A stretch of DNA of 64,000 nt from SKPT01 sp040905445 (GCA_040905445.1 JBBDRN010000016.1:72732-136731); one strand, 5' to 3'; positions 1 to 8,243 are shown, counted from the stretch's first letter. Program-made: numbers and translations. The notes: generated from the sequence alone by a model not told the origin.

Positions 1-1
1 C

Positions 2-82
2 ATCTACAGCGTCGGGCGCAACGGCGAGGATGACGGCGGTGTGGATTATCCGAGCGACCTCGCCATCGAGTGGCCGCGGTGA
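2..82 (+). CDS. C-terminal end of a pseudopilin-like protein (partial)
   Basis: The frame from base 2 is open to a TGA at 80-82 and gives 26 residues containing YSVGRNGEDDGG. Tails of the form YSVG-NG-DDGG are typical of planctomycete general-secretion pseudopilin-like proteins, where they close the globular domain. Only the end of the gene is present, so the N-terminal methylation motif cannot be checked. Two other pseudopilin genes lie at the far end of the window. The identification rests on one short motif. Confidence 0.5.
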   Translation: MYSVGRNGEDDGGVDYPSDLAIEWPR

Positions 83-190
83 GCGACACGGCCGCGCGGT
101 GAGCGAGGACCGAAGCCCATGGATTGAATTTGCGGACTGCAGGTAACATGACCTGTGGTTGGCCAGCGTTTTCACCATCAGGAGACAGCC

Positions 191-1006
191 ATGAACCCGC
201 GCACGCTCCTCGCTGCCGCTCTGCTGCTCGCCCCCACCCCCGCCGTCGTTGCCGCCGAGCCTGCCCCCGCCGCCGAGATCGAGACGCGCACCGTCACCTA
301 TGAGCACGACGGCGTCGCATTCGTCGGGTATCTCGCGCAGCCCGCGGAGCTGGCCGACGACGCCGAGCGGCCGGGCGTGCTGGTCGTGCACGAATGGTGG
401 GGCCTCAACGACTTCACCCGCGATCGCACGGAGCGGCTGGCGGAGCTTGGCTACGTCGCGTTCGCGGCCGACATGTATGGCCAGGGCGAGGCCACCGACG
501 ACCCGCAGCAGGCCGGCGCGTGGGCCGGCGCGGTGAGTAGCGACCGCGACGAGATGCGCGCCCGGGCGCAGGCGGCGCTGGATGTGCTGGCGCGCCATGA
601 CAACGTCGCCGAGGACCAGCTCGCGGCCATCGGCTTCTGCTTCGGCGGCACGACGGCCGTCGAGCTCGGCTACGCGGCGGAACACCTCAAGGGCGTCGTC
701 AGCTTCCATGGCAACCCGCAGCCGGCGCGCGAGCAGGATGAAAACATCAACGCCAGCTTTCTCATCCTCCACGGCGCGGCCGACCCGCTCGTCAGCGACG
801 AAGACCTCGACGCGTTCGCCCAGCCGCTGATGCAGCGCGAGCTCGAGCACCGGATCGTGCGCTACGACGGGGCGCGGCATAGCTTCACCAACCCAGCCGC
901 TGACGGCCTGGACAACGACGCGGCGGCCTACCACGCCGACGCGGCGGAGCGGGCGTGGCACGAGATGCAGGCGCTTTTCGAGGATCTGTTCGGTGAAGGC
1001 GACTGA
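191..1006 (+). CDS. Exported dienelactone hydrolase family protein
   Basis: A 271-residue alpha/beta hydrolase of the dienelactone hydrolase family, which hydrolyses ester or lactone bonds; the real substrate is unknown. The catalytic triad is visible: Cys150 in GFCFGG, Asp198 in GAADPL and His230 in GARHSF. A Cys nucleophile is the family hallmark. Residues 1-22 form a signal peptide (hydrophobic LLAAALLLAP then AVVAAE), so it acts outside the cytoplasm. I chose ATG 191 over an upstream GTG at 155 because it follows an AGGAG ribosome site (about 180-184) and begins exactly at the signal peptide. A possible -10 (TAACAT, 144-149) lies upstream. The exported form of this normally cytosolic fold is common in planctomycetes and proteobacteria. 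Confidence 0.85.
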   Translation: MNPRTLLAAALLLAPTPAVVAAEPAPAAEIETRTVTYEHDGVAFVGYLAQPAELADDAERPGVLVVHEWWGLNDFTRDRTERLAELGYVAFAADMYGQGEATDDPQQAGAWAGAVSSDRDEMRARAQAALDVLARHDNVAEDQLAAIGFCFGGTTAVELGYAAEHLKGVVSFHGNPQPAREQDENINASFLILHGAADPLVSDEDLDAFAQPLMQRELEHRIVRYDGARHSFTNPAADGLDNDAAAYHADAAERAWHEMQALFEDLFGEGD

Positions 1007-1130
1007 TTGCACCGCTTCAGCGCTGCGGCCTCAGCAGCAGCACGCCGCCCGATGGCTCAAATTCCCCGGCACCCGGGGCCGGGCCGAGGCTATCATCGGC
1101 AACCCGCCGGCCGCGGCCCGGAGACGTGCC

Positions 1131-1829
1131 ATGGTCACGCCCCGACTCGGAGTTCTGCTGATGTTAACCGTCTTCGCCCTGTTCGCCGCCGCGTGCGGCG
1201 ACACCGCCCCCGCCCCACCCGACCCCGCCGACCCCGCCAGTTCGCTGCCGCGGCCCGAGGTCGGTGATGAGCCGGCGCTGGCCGGCGAGCACGAGCGGCG
1301 CGAGGCGGTGTTTGCCGGCGGCTGCTTCTGGTGCGTCGAGGCGGTCTTCGAGCAGCTCGCCGGCGTCTACGGCGTGACGTCCGGGTATGCCGGCGGCCGG
1401 GCCGACGAAGCCAGCTACCAGGCGGTCGCGTCGGGCCAGACGGATCACGCGGAGGTCGTGCATATCGCGTACGACCCGGCGCGGATCAGCTACGCCACGC
1501 TGCTGCGCGTCTTCTTTGCAACGCATGACCCCACGCAGCTCAACCGCCAGGGCCCCGACCGCGGCAGGCAGTATCGCTCGGCCGTGTTCTACGCCCACGA
1601 CTGGCAGCGCGAGCAGGCGCAGGCATACATCGACCAGCTCAACGAGGCGGGGATCTACCCGCAGCCGATCGTCACGACACTCGAGCCGCTCGCGGCGTTC
1701 TTCCCGGCCGAGGCGTTTCACCAGGACTTCGTCGCCAACAACCCGGACCACCCGTACGTGCGGGCGTGGGCGCTGCCCAAGATCGAAAAGGTGCAGGACA
1801 CGTTCGGTGATGCGCTGCGCGAGGAGTGA
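1131..1829 (+). CDS. msrA: Peptide-methionine (S)-S-oxide reductase, lipoprotein form
   Basis: Reduces methionine-S-sulfoxide in proteins back to methionine. The signature GCFWC places the nucleophilic cysteine at residue 65, followed by the conserved GYAGG segment. The first 22 residues form a lipoprotein signal (FALFAAAC, lipobox cysteine 22), so this copy is predicted to be membrane-anchored and to repair envelope proteins. The open frame runs back to 993, overlapping the preceding gene, but ATG 1131 begins the lipoprotein signal. A TATCAT -10-like element lies at 1091-1096. The protein is 232 residues, normal for MsrA plus an export signal. No msrB is seen nearby. Confidence 0.93.
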   Translation: MVTPRLGVLLMLTVFALFAAACGDTAPAPPDPADPASSLPRPEVGDEPALAGEHERREAVFAGGCFWCVEAVFEQLAGVYGVTSGYAGGRADEASYQAVASGQTDHAEVVHIAYDPARISYATLLRVFFATHDPTQLNRQGPDRGRQYRSAVFYAHDWQREQAQAYIDQLNEAGIYPQPIVTTLEPLAAFFPAEAFHQDFVANNPDHPYVRAWALPKIEKVQDTFGDALREE

Positions 1830-2234
1830 TCGCACGCCGTCTGCGCGCGGCGCGGCCGCGACGGCGCGATCCGCTTCGCCACGAGCAGGCGATCGGGGCG
1901 AGGCGGGGGGCGGCGCCGGATGCGCGCTGCCGCCTGGGGTCGAGCCTGTTGCGGGCTGAGTTGCGGCAAGTCCGGCGTGGCGTGTCACAACGGGGTGGGT
2001 CAAGCAATAAGCCACACGTGTGTTTGTCGGCATGCTGCCGGGTGCGCGATCGGCGGGCGCGGGGCGTGGGGACGACGCTGGGTCGCGGGAGGGGGACGAT
2101 GGGTGGTGGCGGTGGTTGGGCGCGTGGCGCGCTCAGGGCATGTCTTAGCGCAACTTAGTGTGTTCTAGTTCTTTACCGGAAGCTCCCGCCACCTAGCGTG
2201 TCCCATGATGACGGGGAGCGAGGAAGGCCGAGCC
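1830..2234. other. 405-nt gene-free stretch upstream of the actin module
   Basis: No reading frame here has a plausible start, ribosome site or recognisable product. The only notable element is the 11-mer TTTACCGGAAG at 2172-2182, which recurs at 3051-3061. The last 100 bases are richer in A/T than the surroundings and probably hold the promoter of the next gene. Confidence 0.4.
2172..2182 (+). promoter_or_regulatory. 11-mer TTTACCGGAAG, copy 1
   Basis: Identical 11-base motif found upstream of both the unknown gene (ATG 2235) and the MamK-like actin gene (copy 2 at 3051-3061, ATG 3163). Its core TTnCCGGnA is nearly palindromic. A shared operator or activator site is one explanation; chance is possible at this length. 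Confidence 0.3.
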
Positions 2235-2987
2235 ATGGTAAGAGCAGACACGCCGCACGAGCAGCAGCCGCAGCACGAGCTTCGGGGTGCCGGGCCGTCC
2301 CCGCCGCCTCCTTCGTCGCCGCAGGCGACGGTGGAGGCCTGGTCGCGTCCGCCGCGCGAGTCGGACGGGCAGGCGGTGTCGGGTTCGGCGCACACCGGCG
2401 CGGCCGGCGCGGAGGCGGATGCCGCCGACCGCGCATCGCAGGGCGATCGGTCGCGCATGGCGCGACAGGCGCAGCATTCCGATCTGCTTTACGACAACCT
2501 GCACCTGGCGTTCCCGCGGATGCGCAGCTTCTGGCGCGACGCGGACCCGTGGACGCGGCAGGCGTATGAGCGCTTCCGCCGGGCGCAGGGCGGCGGGCGG
2601 GCCAACGGCGGGATGCTGCGGCGGTTCGTGGTCTACCCGCTGTCGCGGATGCTCTACCCCCCGCCGGCGAGATGGGACGGCGGCGCCAACGGCGGCGCGA
2701 TGCGTGACGGCAACGGCCAAGCGGATCAACGGGGACTGGCGGGCGAGATCAACCGGCTGTCCCAGGCGGTGAAGGATCTTCAGCAGTCGATTACGCAGAT
2801 GGCGTCGCGGCCGATGGTGGTCGAAGGCGGCCCGGCGCGGAACCTGCGCTTCTCGCACCGGTCGCGGTCGCAGCGCAGCGAGCAGCACAGCGCGGTGCTC
2901 AAGGAGATTTTCGAGACGAACGTCGAGCTCCGCCGCGCGATCAGGGAAGGCAGGCAGGCCAGCGAACCCTCGGAGCAGGCGGCGTGA
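2235..2987 (+). CDS. Unknown protein preceding the MamK-like actin
   Basis: A 250-residue protein that I do not recognise. The first ~75 residues are Pro/Ser/Ala/Gln-rich and probably disordered. A conserved-looking middle follows (YDNLHLAFPRMRSFWRDADPWTRQAYERFRR), then a basic amphipathic stretch (LRRFVVYPLSRML), a predicted helical segment (INRLSQAVKDLQQSITQMA) that could form a coiled coil, and a basic/acidic C-terminus. I see no signal peptide or clear membrane span. ATG 2235 follows GGAAGG at 2222-2227 with good spacing; an ATG at 2205 lacks one. The actin gene starts 175 bases downstream on the same strand and shares an upstream 11-mer, so an adaptor or regulator of that filament is possible but is inference only. 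Confidence 0.55.
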   Translation: MVRADTPHEQQPQHELRGAGPSPPPPSSPQATVEAWSRPPRESDGQAVSGSAHTGAAGAEADAADRASQGDRSRMARQAQHSDLLYDNLHLAFPRMRSFWRDADPWTRQAYERFRRAQGGGRANGGMLRRFVVYPLSRMLYPPPARWDGGANGGAMRDGNGQADQRGLAGEINRLSQAVKDLQQSITQMASRPMVVEGGPARNLRFSHRSRSQRSEQHSAVLKEIFETNVELRRAIREGRQASEPSEQAA

Positions 2988-3050
2988 TCGCCGCGCGGCC
3001 GCGTGCGGCGTGTCGGCGCCGGCGCACGCGGGACGGTCGCTGGTGCGGAA

Positions 3051-3061
3051 TTTACCGGAAG
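3051..3061 (+). promoter_or_regulatory. 11-mer TTTACCGGAAG, copy 2
   Basis: Second exact copy of the motif seen at 2172-2182, here 102 bases before the ATG of the MamK-like gene. It lies in the 175-base spacer between the two genes, which suggests that the actin gene has its own promoter. Confidence 0.3.
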
Positions 3062-3162
3062 GAATGTGGGATTCGGCACCCGGATAGCGTTGTCCGGCCT
3101 CGTGGACGAGTTGTGTTCAATCCCCCCGTGTTACCCAGCAAGAGGAAGAAGAGGGAAGCGTT

Positions 3163-4308
3163 ATGACTCAGACAGACGCAGCTCCAGCAGCCAAGCAATC
3201 GCCCCCGCAGCGTTCCGCAGCCCCCCGCTCGACCAAGCCGGCCGGCGGTGCGAGCCACGACGACGGCGCCGATGCCGCCGAAGTTCTGCTCATGGGCATC
3301 GACCTTGGCACGTCGCGCAGCTCGATCGTCGCCGCCGACGGCACGCGCAAGACGGTCGAAAGTTACGTCGGTTGGCCCAAGGATCCGATCAGCCGCAAGC
3401 ACGTCGGCCGCGACGTGGTCTTCGGCCGCATGGCCCTTGACCACCGCCTCTCGGTGGACCTCTACCGTCCGCTCGAGCATGGTGTAATCAAGCACACGGG
3501 TGAAGGCGAGGATGACGGCGACACCTATCGGAAGAACCTGGAAGCGGCCCAGGCGCTCATCCACCACATCGTCAGCCTCGCCGAGCCGGGGCGCGACGAA
3601 GAGCTTTACGCCGTGATCGGCGCGCCCGCGCAGGCGAGCGTGCGCAACAAGCAGGCGATCCTCGAAGCCGCCCAGGGCGTGCTCGACAGCGTGCTCATCG
3701 TCTCCGAGCCGTTCTCCGTGGCCTACGGGATGGAGCGGATCAGCGACGTGCTGGTGATCGACATCGGGGCCGGCACGACCGACCTCTGCCGCATGCACGG
3801 CACGGTGCCGGGCGATGACGACCAGATCAGCTTCCCGATCGCGGGCGACGCGATCGACCAGAAGCTCTACGAGCTGGTTCGCAAGCGGCACCCGGATGCC
3901 CAGATCTCGCTGCACATGTGCACGCAGATCAAGGAGCAGTACGGCTTCGTGTCGTCGGCGCAGGACGCGATCGAGGTGATGCTGCCCGTCAACGGCAAGC
4001 CGACGAAGCATGACCTGACCACGGAGGTCAAGGAGGCCTGCGAGATCATCATCGAGCCAGTCCTCGACTCGGTGCACAAGCTGATCGCCAGCTTCGACCC
4101 GGCGTTCCAGGACAAGCTGCGCAACAACATCATCCTCGCCGGCGGCGGCGCGCTCATCGATGGGCTCAACAAGCGCATCGAGGACGGGCTCGACCGCGTC
4201 GGCGGCGGACAGGTCACCGTCGTCGATGAGCCGGTCTACTCCGGCGCCAACGGCGCGCTGCAGCTCGCCCGCGACATGCCCGCCGAGTACTGGCAGCAGG
4301 TGCAGTAA
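3163..4308 (+). CDS. MamK-like bacterial actin (filament-forming ATPase)
   Basis: A 381-residue protein of the actin/Hsp70 ATPase superfamily. Phosphate loop 1 is GIDLGTS (45-51), phosphate loop 2 is VIDIGAGTTD (198-207), and the adenosine motif is LAGGGALIDG (325-334). Several family-specific stretches match what I recall of magnetosome MamK rather than MreB, FtsA or ParM: VGWPKD after loop 1, SEPFSVAYG (E182) before loop 2, GTVPG after it, and a C-terminal PAEYWQQ resembling PPQYWRQ of MamK. The residues equivalent to the MamK catalytic Glu and Asp (E182, D200) are kept. Residues 1-40 are a low-complexity extension. The start follows an AGAGGGAAG ribosome site. A strong terminator follows (4385-4418). 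No other magnetosome gene is in the window, so the cargo or role is unknown. Confidence 0.85.
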   Translation: MTQTDAAPAAKQSPPQRSAAPRSTKPAGGASHDDGADAAEVLLMGIDLGTSRSSIVAADGTRKTVESYVGWPKDPISRKHVGRDVVFGRMALDHRLSVDLYRPLEHGVIKHTGEGEDDGDTYRKNLEAAQALIHHIVSLAEPGRDEELYAVIGAPAQASVRNKQAILEAAQGVLDSVLIVSEPFSVAYGMERISDVLVIDIGAGTTDLCRMHGTVPGDDDQISFPIAGDAIDQKLYELVRKRHPDAQISLHMCTQIKEQYGFVSSAQDAIEVMLPVNGKPTKHDLTTEVKEACEIIIEPVLDSVHKLIASFDPAFQDKLRNNIILAGGGALIDGLNKRIEDGLDRVGGGQVTVVDEPVYSGANGALQLARDMPAEYWQQVQ

Positions 4309-4384
4309 GCCCGCGACGGCGCGCCAGTCGGGCAGCGGCGGCCGCGACCGCCAGCCCGATGCCGCCACGACGCCACAACCCCAC

Positions 4385-4418
4385 GCGGCACCGGCCAACA
4401 CCGGTGCCGCTGTTTTTT
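4385..4418 (+). terminator. Intrinsic terminator after the MamK-like gene
   Basis: Perfect 10-bp stem (GCGGCACCGG / CCGGTGCCGC) with a 6-base loop, followed by TG and six T residues. Together with the 76-base distance from the stop codon this marks the end of the actin transcription unit. Confidence 0.85.
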
Positions 4419-4557
4419 GCGCGCGGCGGGCACACGACTTGCCGCTCGCTGGTCGAGCGGCGGCTCCTTGTCATCGCGCACGCGACGTCGGGCAGAACTC
4501 CGCTCTACCATGGCGTCGTCCCCGCACGCCGCGCCCCGCCCCGCGAAGGAGAAGCCC

Positions 4558-4944
4558 ATGCAGATCGAGCACCTGGCCTGGAACGTCGCCGAGCCCGTCG
4601 CCATGGCCGCGTGGTACGTCGAGCACCTGGGCATGCGCGTCGTACGCGCCACGGACGCGCCGGTGCACGCCCGGTTTCTCGCCGACGCCGCCGGCGCCGT
4701 CATGGTCGAGATCTACCGCAACGAGGCAGCGCCGATCCCGGACTATGCGGCGATGAATCCGCTGGTGCTGCACCTGGCGTTTGCGAGCGAGGATGTCGAC
4801 GCCGACTGCCGCCGGCTGGACGCGGCCGGCGCGAGCGTGGTGCGGCCGCCTTACACGGTGGACGGCGGCGATCGCCTGGCGATGCTGCGCGACCCGTGGG
4901 GCGTGGCGCTGCAGCTCGTCCGCCGCGCCGAGCTGATGCTCTGA
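4558..4944 (+). CDS. VOC (glyoxalase/dioxygenase fold) family protein
   Basis: A 128-residue single-domain vicinal-oxygen-chelate protein with two beta-alpha-beta-beta-beta units. Candidate metal ligands at the usual positions are His5, Glu51, His72 and Gln119, and RDPWGVALQL near the end is the usual closing motif (DP-G---el). Substrate cannot be read from the sequence; relatives include glyoxalase I, fosfomycin-resistance enzymes and ring-cleaving dioxygenases. The start is ATG 4558 after AAGGAG at 4546-4551; the longer open frame upstream runs into the terminator region and is not supported. It ends 14 bases before the convergent PhyH-like gene. Confidence 0.8.
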   Translation: MQIEHLAWNVAEPVAMAAWYVEHLGMRVVRATDAPVHARFLADAAGAVMVEIYRNEAAPIPDYAAMNPLVLHLAFASEDVDADCRRLDAAGASVVRPPYTVDGGDRLAMLRDPWGVALQLVRRAELML

Positions 4945-4957
4945 CGCGTGGCGTGGC

Positions 4958-5797
4958 TTACGCGGCGCCCGGTGCGTCCGCGGCCTGTGCATCTGCCGCC
5001 AGCGCCCGCTCGACCTCGTCGGGCCAGGTGCCTGCGACGCGCGTGCCGAACTCGCCCTCGCCGCCGGTCGCCTGCTCGCCGGTCAGGTGCGGCCGCAGGC
5101 CCGCCGCATAGCCGGCGCGCGCCTGCCCCTGCACCGTCGCGTTGATGAAGTGGTAGGCGACGCCGGCCCGCTCACGGTCGGAGCGGTTGGCTCGCGTGCA
5201 GTGCGGCGTGCCGTAGCAGAAGAACGCCACGCCGCCGGCGGGCAGCACGCACGGCACCGCCTTCGACTCGTCGGGATAGCAGCGGATGTGGTGATCGCTC
5301 ATCGGGTCGCGCTCGTGGTCCAGCGACTGGTCGTAAACGTCGGGGATCACCTCGATCGTGCCGTTCTCCACGGTCGCATCGTGCACGGCGATCCACATGG
5401 CGGTGCCCATCAGCGGCCGATCGATCTTGAAATAGGCGTTGTCCTGGTGCCAGTTCGTGCCCGCACCGTGCTGCGCGGGCTTGACGAAGATCTGGTCCAG
5501 GTGCAGCAGCACCGGGTCGCCGATCAGCCGGCGCACGGCGGAGATAACCGTCTCACTGAAAGGCAGCGAGCGGAAGAAGTCACTGTGCGGGTGCATCGGG
5601 CATAGCTGCAGATTCTGCCTGTCTTGCGCCCGCGTCTGGCCGTCGCCTTCCGTGCTCACGTTGCGCAGCAGCCCATCGCGCTGAAACCGCCGCACCTCCG
5701 CCTGCATCGCCTGGACCTCGCGCGGGCTGAAGAACTCCGGCACAAGCGTATAGCCATGTCGGCAAAACTGCTCAACCTGTTCATCGCTCAAGCTCAT
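4958..5797 (-). CDS. Phytanoyl-CoA dioxygenase (PhyH) family Fe(II)/2-oxoglutarate oxygenase
   Basis: A 279-residue non-heme iron oxygenase. The HxD...H facial triad is visible as His117 and Asp119 (NWHQDN) and His199 (GTPHC), and Arg210 is a candidate 2-oxoglutarate-binding residue. PhyH-family enzymes hydroxylate many small molecules and planctomycetes carry large numbers of them, so the substrate is open. ATG 5797 is preceded on the minus strand by GGGAGGTGAT, a very strong ribosome site, which rules out the longer frame to 5959. It is divergent from a sulfatase, with a 20-base palindrome between them. Confidence 0.87.
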   Translation of the reverse strand: MSLSDEQVEQFCRHGYTLVPEFFSPREVQAMQAEVRRFQRDGLLRNVSTEGDGQTRAQDRQNLQLCPMHPHSDFFRSLPFSETVISAVRRLIGDPVLLHLDQIFVKPAQHGAGTNWHQDNAYFKIDRPLMGTAMWIAVHDATVENGTIEVIPDVYDQSLDHERDPMSDHHIRCYPDESKAVPCVLPAGGVAFFCYGTPHCTRANRSDRERAGVAYHFINATVQGQARAGYAAGLRPHLTGEQATGGEGEFGTRVAGTWPDEVERALAADAQAADAPGAA

Positions 5798-5824
5798 CGC
5801 ATCACCTCCCAGCGTTCGCATGAT

Positions 5825-5844
5825 CCGCGGACGGCCGTCCGCGG
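5825..5844. promoter_or_regulatory. 20-bp perfect palindrome between divergent genes
   Basis: CCGCGGACGG followed by its exact reverse complement, in the 181-base gap between the PhyH-like gene (starts 5797, minus) and the sulfatase (starts 5979, plus). It could be an operator acting on both genes or a transcript-end hairpin. The core GGACGGCCGTCC also occurs in the terminator at 14295-14324, so a hairpin function is as likely as an operator. Confidence 0.35.
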
Positions 5845-5978
5845 CCGCGCCGCGCGAGGCCAAGGGCACACCGCCCGGGCCGTTCAGCTTACCCGATGAA
5901 TTGCCGCATCGCGATGGCGGCGCCCTTGCCATGCGCGTTTCGCTGGCGACGCCCCCCACCCCACGCTACCCTCGCACC

Positions 5979-7376
5979 ATGACCGCCGCACCACCCCGCC
6001 AGCCCGCATCGCGCCGTCCCCGCCGCCCCAACATCCTCGTCATCCTCTCCGACCAGCAGCGCTGGGACACGCTCGGCTGCTACGGCCAGCGGCTGCCCAT
6101 CTCCCCCCATCTCGACGAACTCGCCAGCGACGGCGTGCGCTTCAATCACGCCTTCACCATGCAGCCCGTCTGCGGCCCGGCCCGCTCATGCCTGCAGAGC
6201 GGCCTCTATGCCACCGAGACCGGCTGCATCACCAACAACATCGCCCTGCCCCCGGACCAGCCCACCATCGCCCGCGCGCTGACCGACGCCGGCTACGACA
6301 CCGCGTACGTCGGCAAGTGGCACCTCGCCGCCGACGCCGACAACAACTACCGCACCCGCGCCATCCCCCCCGAGCGCCGCGGCGGCTGGGACGGCTACTG
6401 GCGCGCCGCCGACACCTACGAGTTCACCTCCAGCGGCTACGAAGGCTACGTCTTCGACGAAGCCGGCAACCGCATCGACTGGGAAGGCTACCGCGTCGAC
6501 AAGACCACCGACTTCGCCCTCGACTACCTGCGCGATTACGCCACGCGCCGGCCCACCGACGACGCCGGCCGCGACAAGCCCTTCGTCATGTTCCTCTCCT
6601 ACCTCGACCCGCACCACCAGAACGACCTCAACCGCTACATCGGGCCCATCGGCTCCAAGCAGCGATTCGCCGACTACGACACGCCGGTCGACCTCGCCGC
6701 GTTTGACTCCACGGGCAGCCCCGGCCCCGACTGGCGGCAGCACTACCCCGACTACCTCGGCGCCTGCTGGTCCATCGACCAGAACGTCGGCCGCTTGCGC
6801 GAAGCCCTCAAGCTCCACGGCCTCGAGGATGACACACTCATCATCTACACCTCCGACCACGGCTGCCACTTCCGCACACGCAACGGCGAGTACAAACGCT
6901 CCTGCCACGAGTCGTCGCTGCGCGTGCCGCTGATCCTCCACGGCCCGGGCTTCCGCGGCGGCCGCGTCGTCGACGAACTCGTCAGCCTCATCGACCTGCC
7001 CGCCACCGTCGTCAGCGCCGGGGGCGCGAGCCTCCCGCGCGTCGCGGGCCGGCCCCTGCAGCCGCTCGCCGTGGGCGACGCCCGTGACTGGCCGGACGAT
7101 GTGTTCGTGCAGATCAGTGAGAGCCAGGTCGGCCGCGCGATCCGCACCCACCGCTGGAAATATGCCGTCGCCGACCCGGACGCCTCCCGCGACCAGCCCG
7201 GCAGCGCCCGCTACGTCGAGCAGCACCTCTACGACCTCGATGCCGACCCGGCGGAGCTCGACAACCGCGTGGCCGACCCCGCGCTGGCCGATGTGCGTGC
7301 CGAACTGGCCGCCCGGTTGAAGCGCCGCATGGCGGAGGCAGGCGAACCCGAGCCGACCATCGTGTCCGCGACGTGA
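5979..7376 (+). CDS. Sulfatase, formylglycine-dependent (type I)
   Basis: A 465-residue sulfatase that hydrolyses sulfate esters. The maturation motif C-x-P-x-R is Cys65-Gly-Pro-Ala-Arg69 (CGPAR), where the Cys would be oxidised to formylglycine. The N-terminal metal site (LSDQQRWDTLG; usual form DDQ), KWHL and the second metal site TSDHG are present. The length is typical. No clear signal peptide is seen from ATG 5979, which follows directly after a CACC stretch without a strong ribosome site; the open frame extends to 5820 but gains no leader. Planctomycetes use batteries of such enzymes on sulfated algal polysaccharides. The exact substrate is not readable. Confidence 0.9.
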   Translation: MTAAPPRQPASRRPRRPNILVILSDQQRWDTLGCYGQRLPISPHLDELASDGVRFNHAFTMQPVCGPARSCLQSGLYATETGCITNNIALPPDQPTIARALTDAGYDTAYVGKWHLAADADNNYRTRAIPPERRGGWDGYWRAADTYEFTSSGYEGYVFDEAGNRIDWEGYRVDKTTDFALDYLRDYATRRPTDDAGRDKPFVMFLSYLDPHHQNDLNRYIGPIGSKQRFADYDTPVDLAAFDSTGSPGPDWRQHYPDYLGACWSIDQNVGRLREALKLHGLEDDTLIIYTSDHGCHFRTRNGEYKRSCHESSLRVPLILHGPGFRGGRVVDELVSLIDLPATVVSAGGASLPRVAGRPLQPLAVGDARDWPDDVFVQISESQVGRAIRTHRWKYAVADPDASRDQPGSARYVEQHLYDLDADPAELDNRVADPALADVRAELAARLKRRMAEAGEPEPTIVSAT

Positions 7377-7380
7377 AGAC

Positions 7381-7527
7381 AACCACAGAGACGTAGAGAA
7401 AAAGCCAGAGCGCAGAGAGAGGCAGGAGCAGGATGCAGGCGCCGCGACGCACAGCGAGCGTCATCCCCACGTCCCCCCTGCCTCTCTCTCGCCTCCGTGC
7501 TCCGCGCCTCCGTGCCTCTGTGGTAAC
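7381..7527. repeat. Intergenic inverted repeat of the ACAGAG/CTCTGT class
   Basis: The gap between the sulfatase stop and the rpe start is filled by an imperfect inverted repeat. The left side reads CCACAGAGACGTAGAG and later GCGCAGAGAGAGGCA; the right side reads TGCCTCTCTCTCGCC and ends GTGCCTCTGTGG. Similar tracts occur at 18538, 22735, 24028, 26571 and 35221. They are non-coding and low in complexity but always arranged as facing arms. Confidence 0.6.
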
Positions 7528-7535
7528 ATCCCCCC

Positions 7536-8243
7536 GTGCTCGACATCCGTCACAAGCCCGCCCACCCGCTCATCGCCGCGTCGATCCTTTCCGCCGACTT
7601 CGCCCGCATGGGCGACGAGTGCCGCGACGTGCTCGCCCTCGGCGCCGACCTGCTGCATCTGGACGTGATGGATGGCCACTTCGTGCCGAACCTCACGATG
7701 GGCCCGGACATGGTGCGTGCCCTTCGCCGCGCGTTTCCCGACGTCTACCTCGACGTACACCTGATGGTCGAGCGGCCGGACGCGTTCGTCGACGCCTTCG
7801 CCGATGCCGGCGCGAGCCTGCTCTCTTTTCACGTCGAGGTCTGCCGGCCGCTGCGCGAGGCCGGCCTCGACGCCGGCAACGTCATCGCCGCCATCCATGC
7901 CCGTGGCCTGGCGGCCGGCCTCGTGGTTAATCCGCTCACGCCGGTCGACGCTCTGCACGCGTTTGAGCCGGTGCTCGCCGACGTCGAGCTGGCCCTGGTC
8001 ATGAGCGTCAACCCCGGCCGTTCCGGCCAGGCGTTCATCCCCGACGTGCTCAACAAGGCCCGCTGGCTCAAGGCCCGCCTGCGCGACGACCAGCGCCTGG
8101 AGATGGACGGCGGCCTCAAGCCGACCACCGCCCCCGCCGCCGTGGACGCCGGCGTCGACGTCATCGTGACCGCCTCGGCGCTCTTTGGCAGCGACGATCG
8201 CGCGGGCGTCATCCGCCAGCTCCACGCGGCCGGCAACGCCTGA
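7536..8243 (+). CDS. rpe: Ribulose-phosphate 3-epimerase
   Basis: Interconverts ribulose-5-phosphate and xylulose-5-phosphate in the pentose phosphate pathway. The 235-residue TIM barrel shows ASILSADFARMGDE at the start, LHLDVMDGHFVPNLTMGP (metal-binding His and catalytic Asp), VHLMV, VMSVNPGRSGQAF and a second catalytic Asp in EMDGGL. The start is a GTG at 7536 with no ribosome site; a TAACAT element at 7524-7529 lies only a few bases upstream, so a leaderless message is possible. Methionines further in would remove the first strand of the barrel. Confidence 0.93.
   Translation: MLDIRHKPAHPLIAASILSADFARMGDECRDVLALGADLLHLDVMDGHFVPNLTMGPDMVRALRRAFPDVYLDVHLMVERPDAFVDAFADAGASLLSFHVEVCRPLREAGLDAGNVIAAIHARGLAAGLVVNPLTPVDALHAFEPVLADVELALVMSVNPGRSGQAFIPDVLNKARWLKARLRDDQRLEMDGGLKPTTAPAAVDAGVDVIVTASALFGSDDRAGVIRQLHAAGNA

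Noticed and set aside
2235..4308. Magnetosome gene island
   Set aside because: Only the MamK-like gene resembles a mam gene. No mamB, mamM, mamE, mamI, mamQ or other markers are in the window, so a magnetosome function is not supported.
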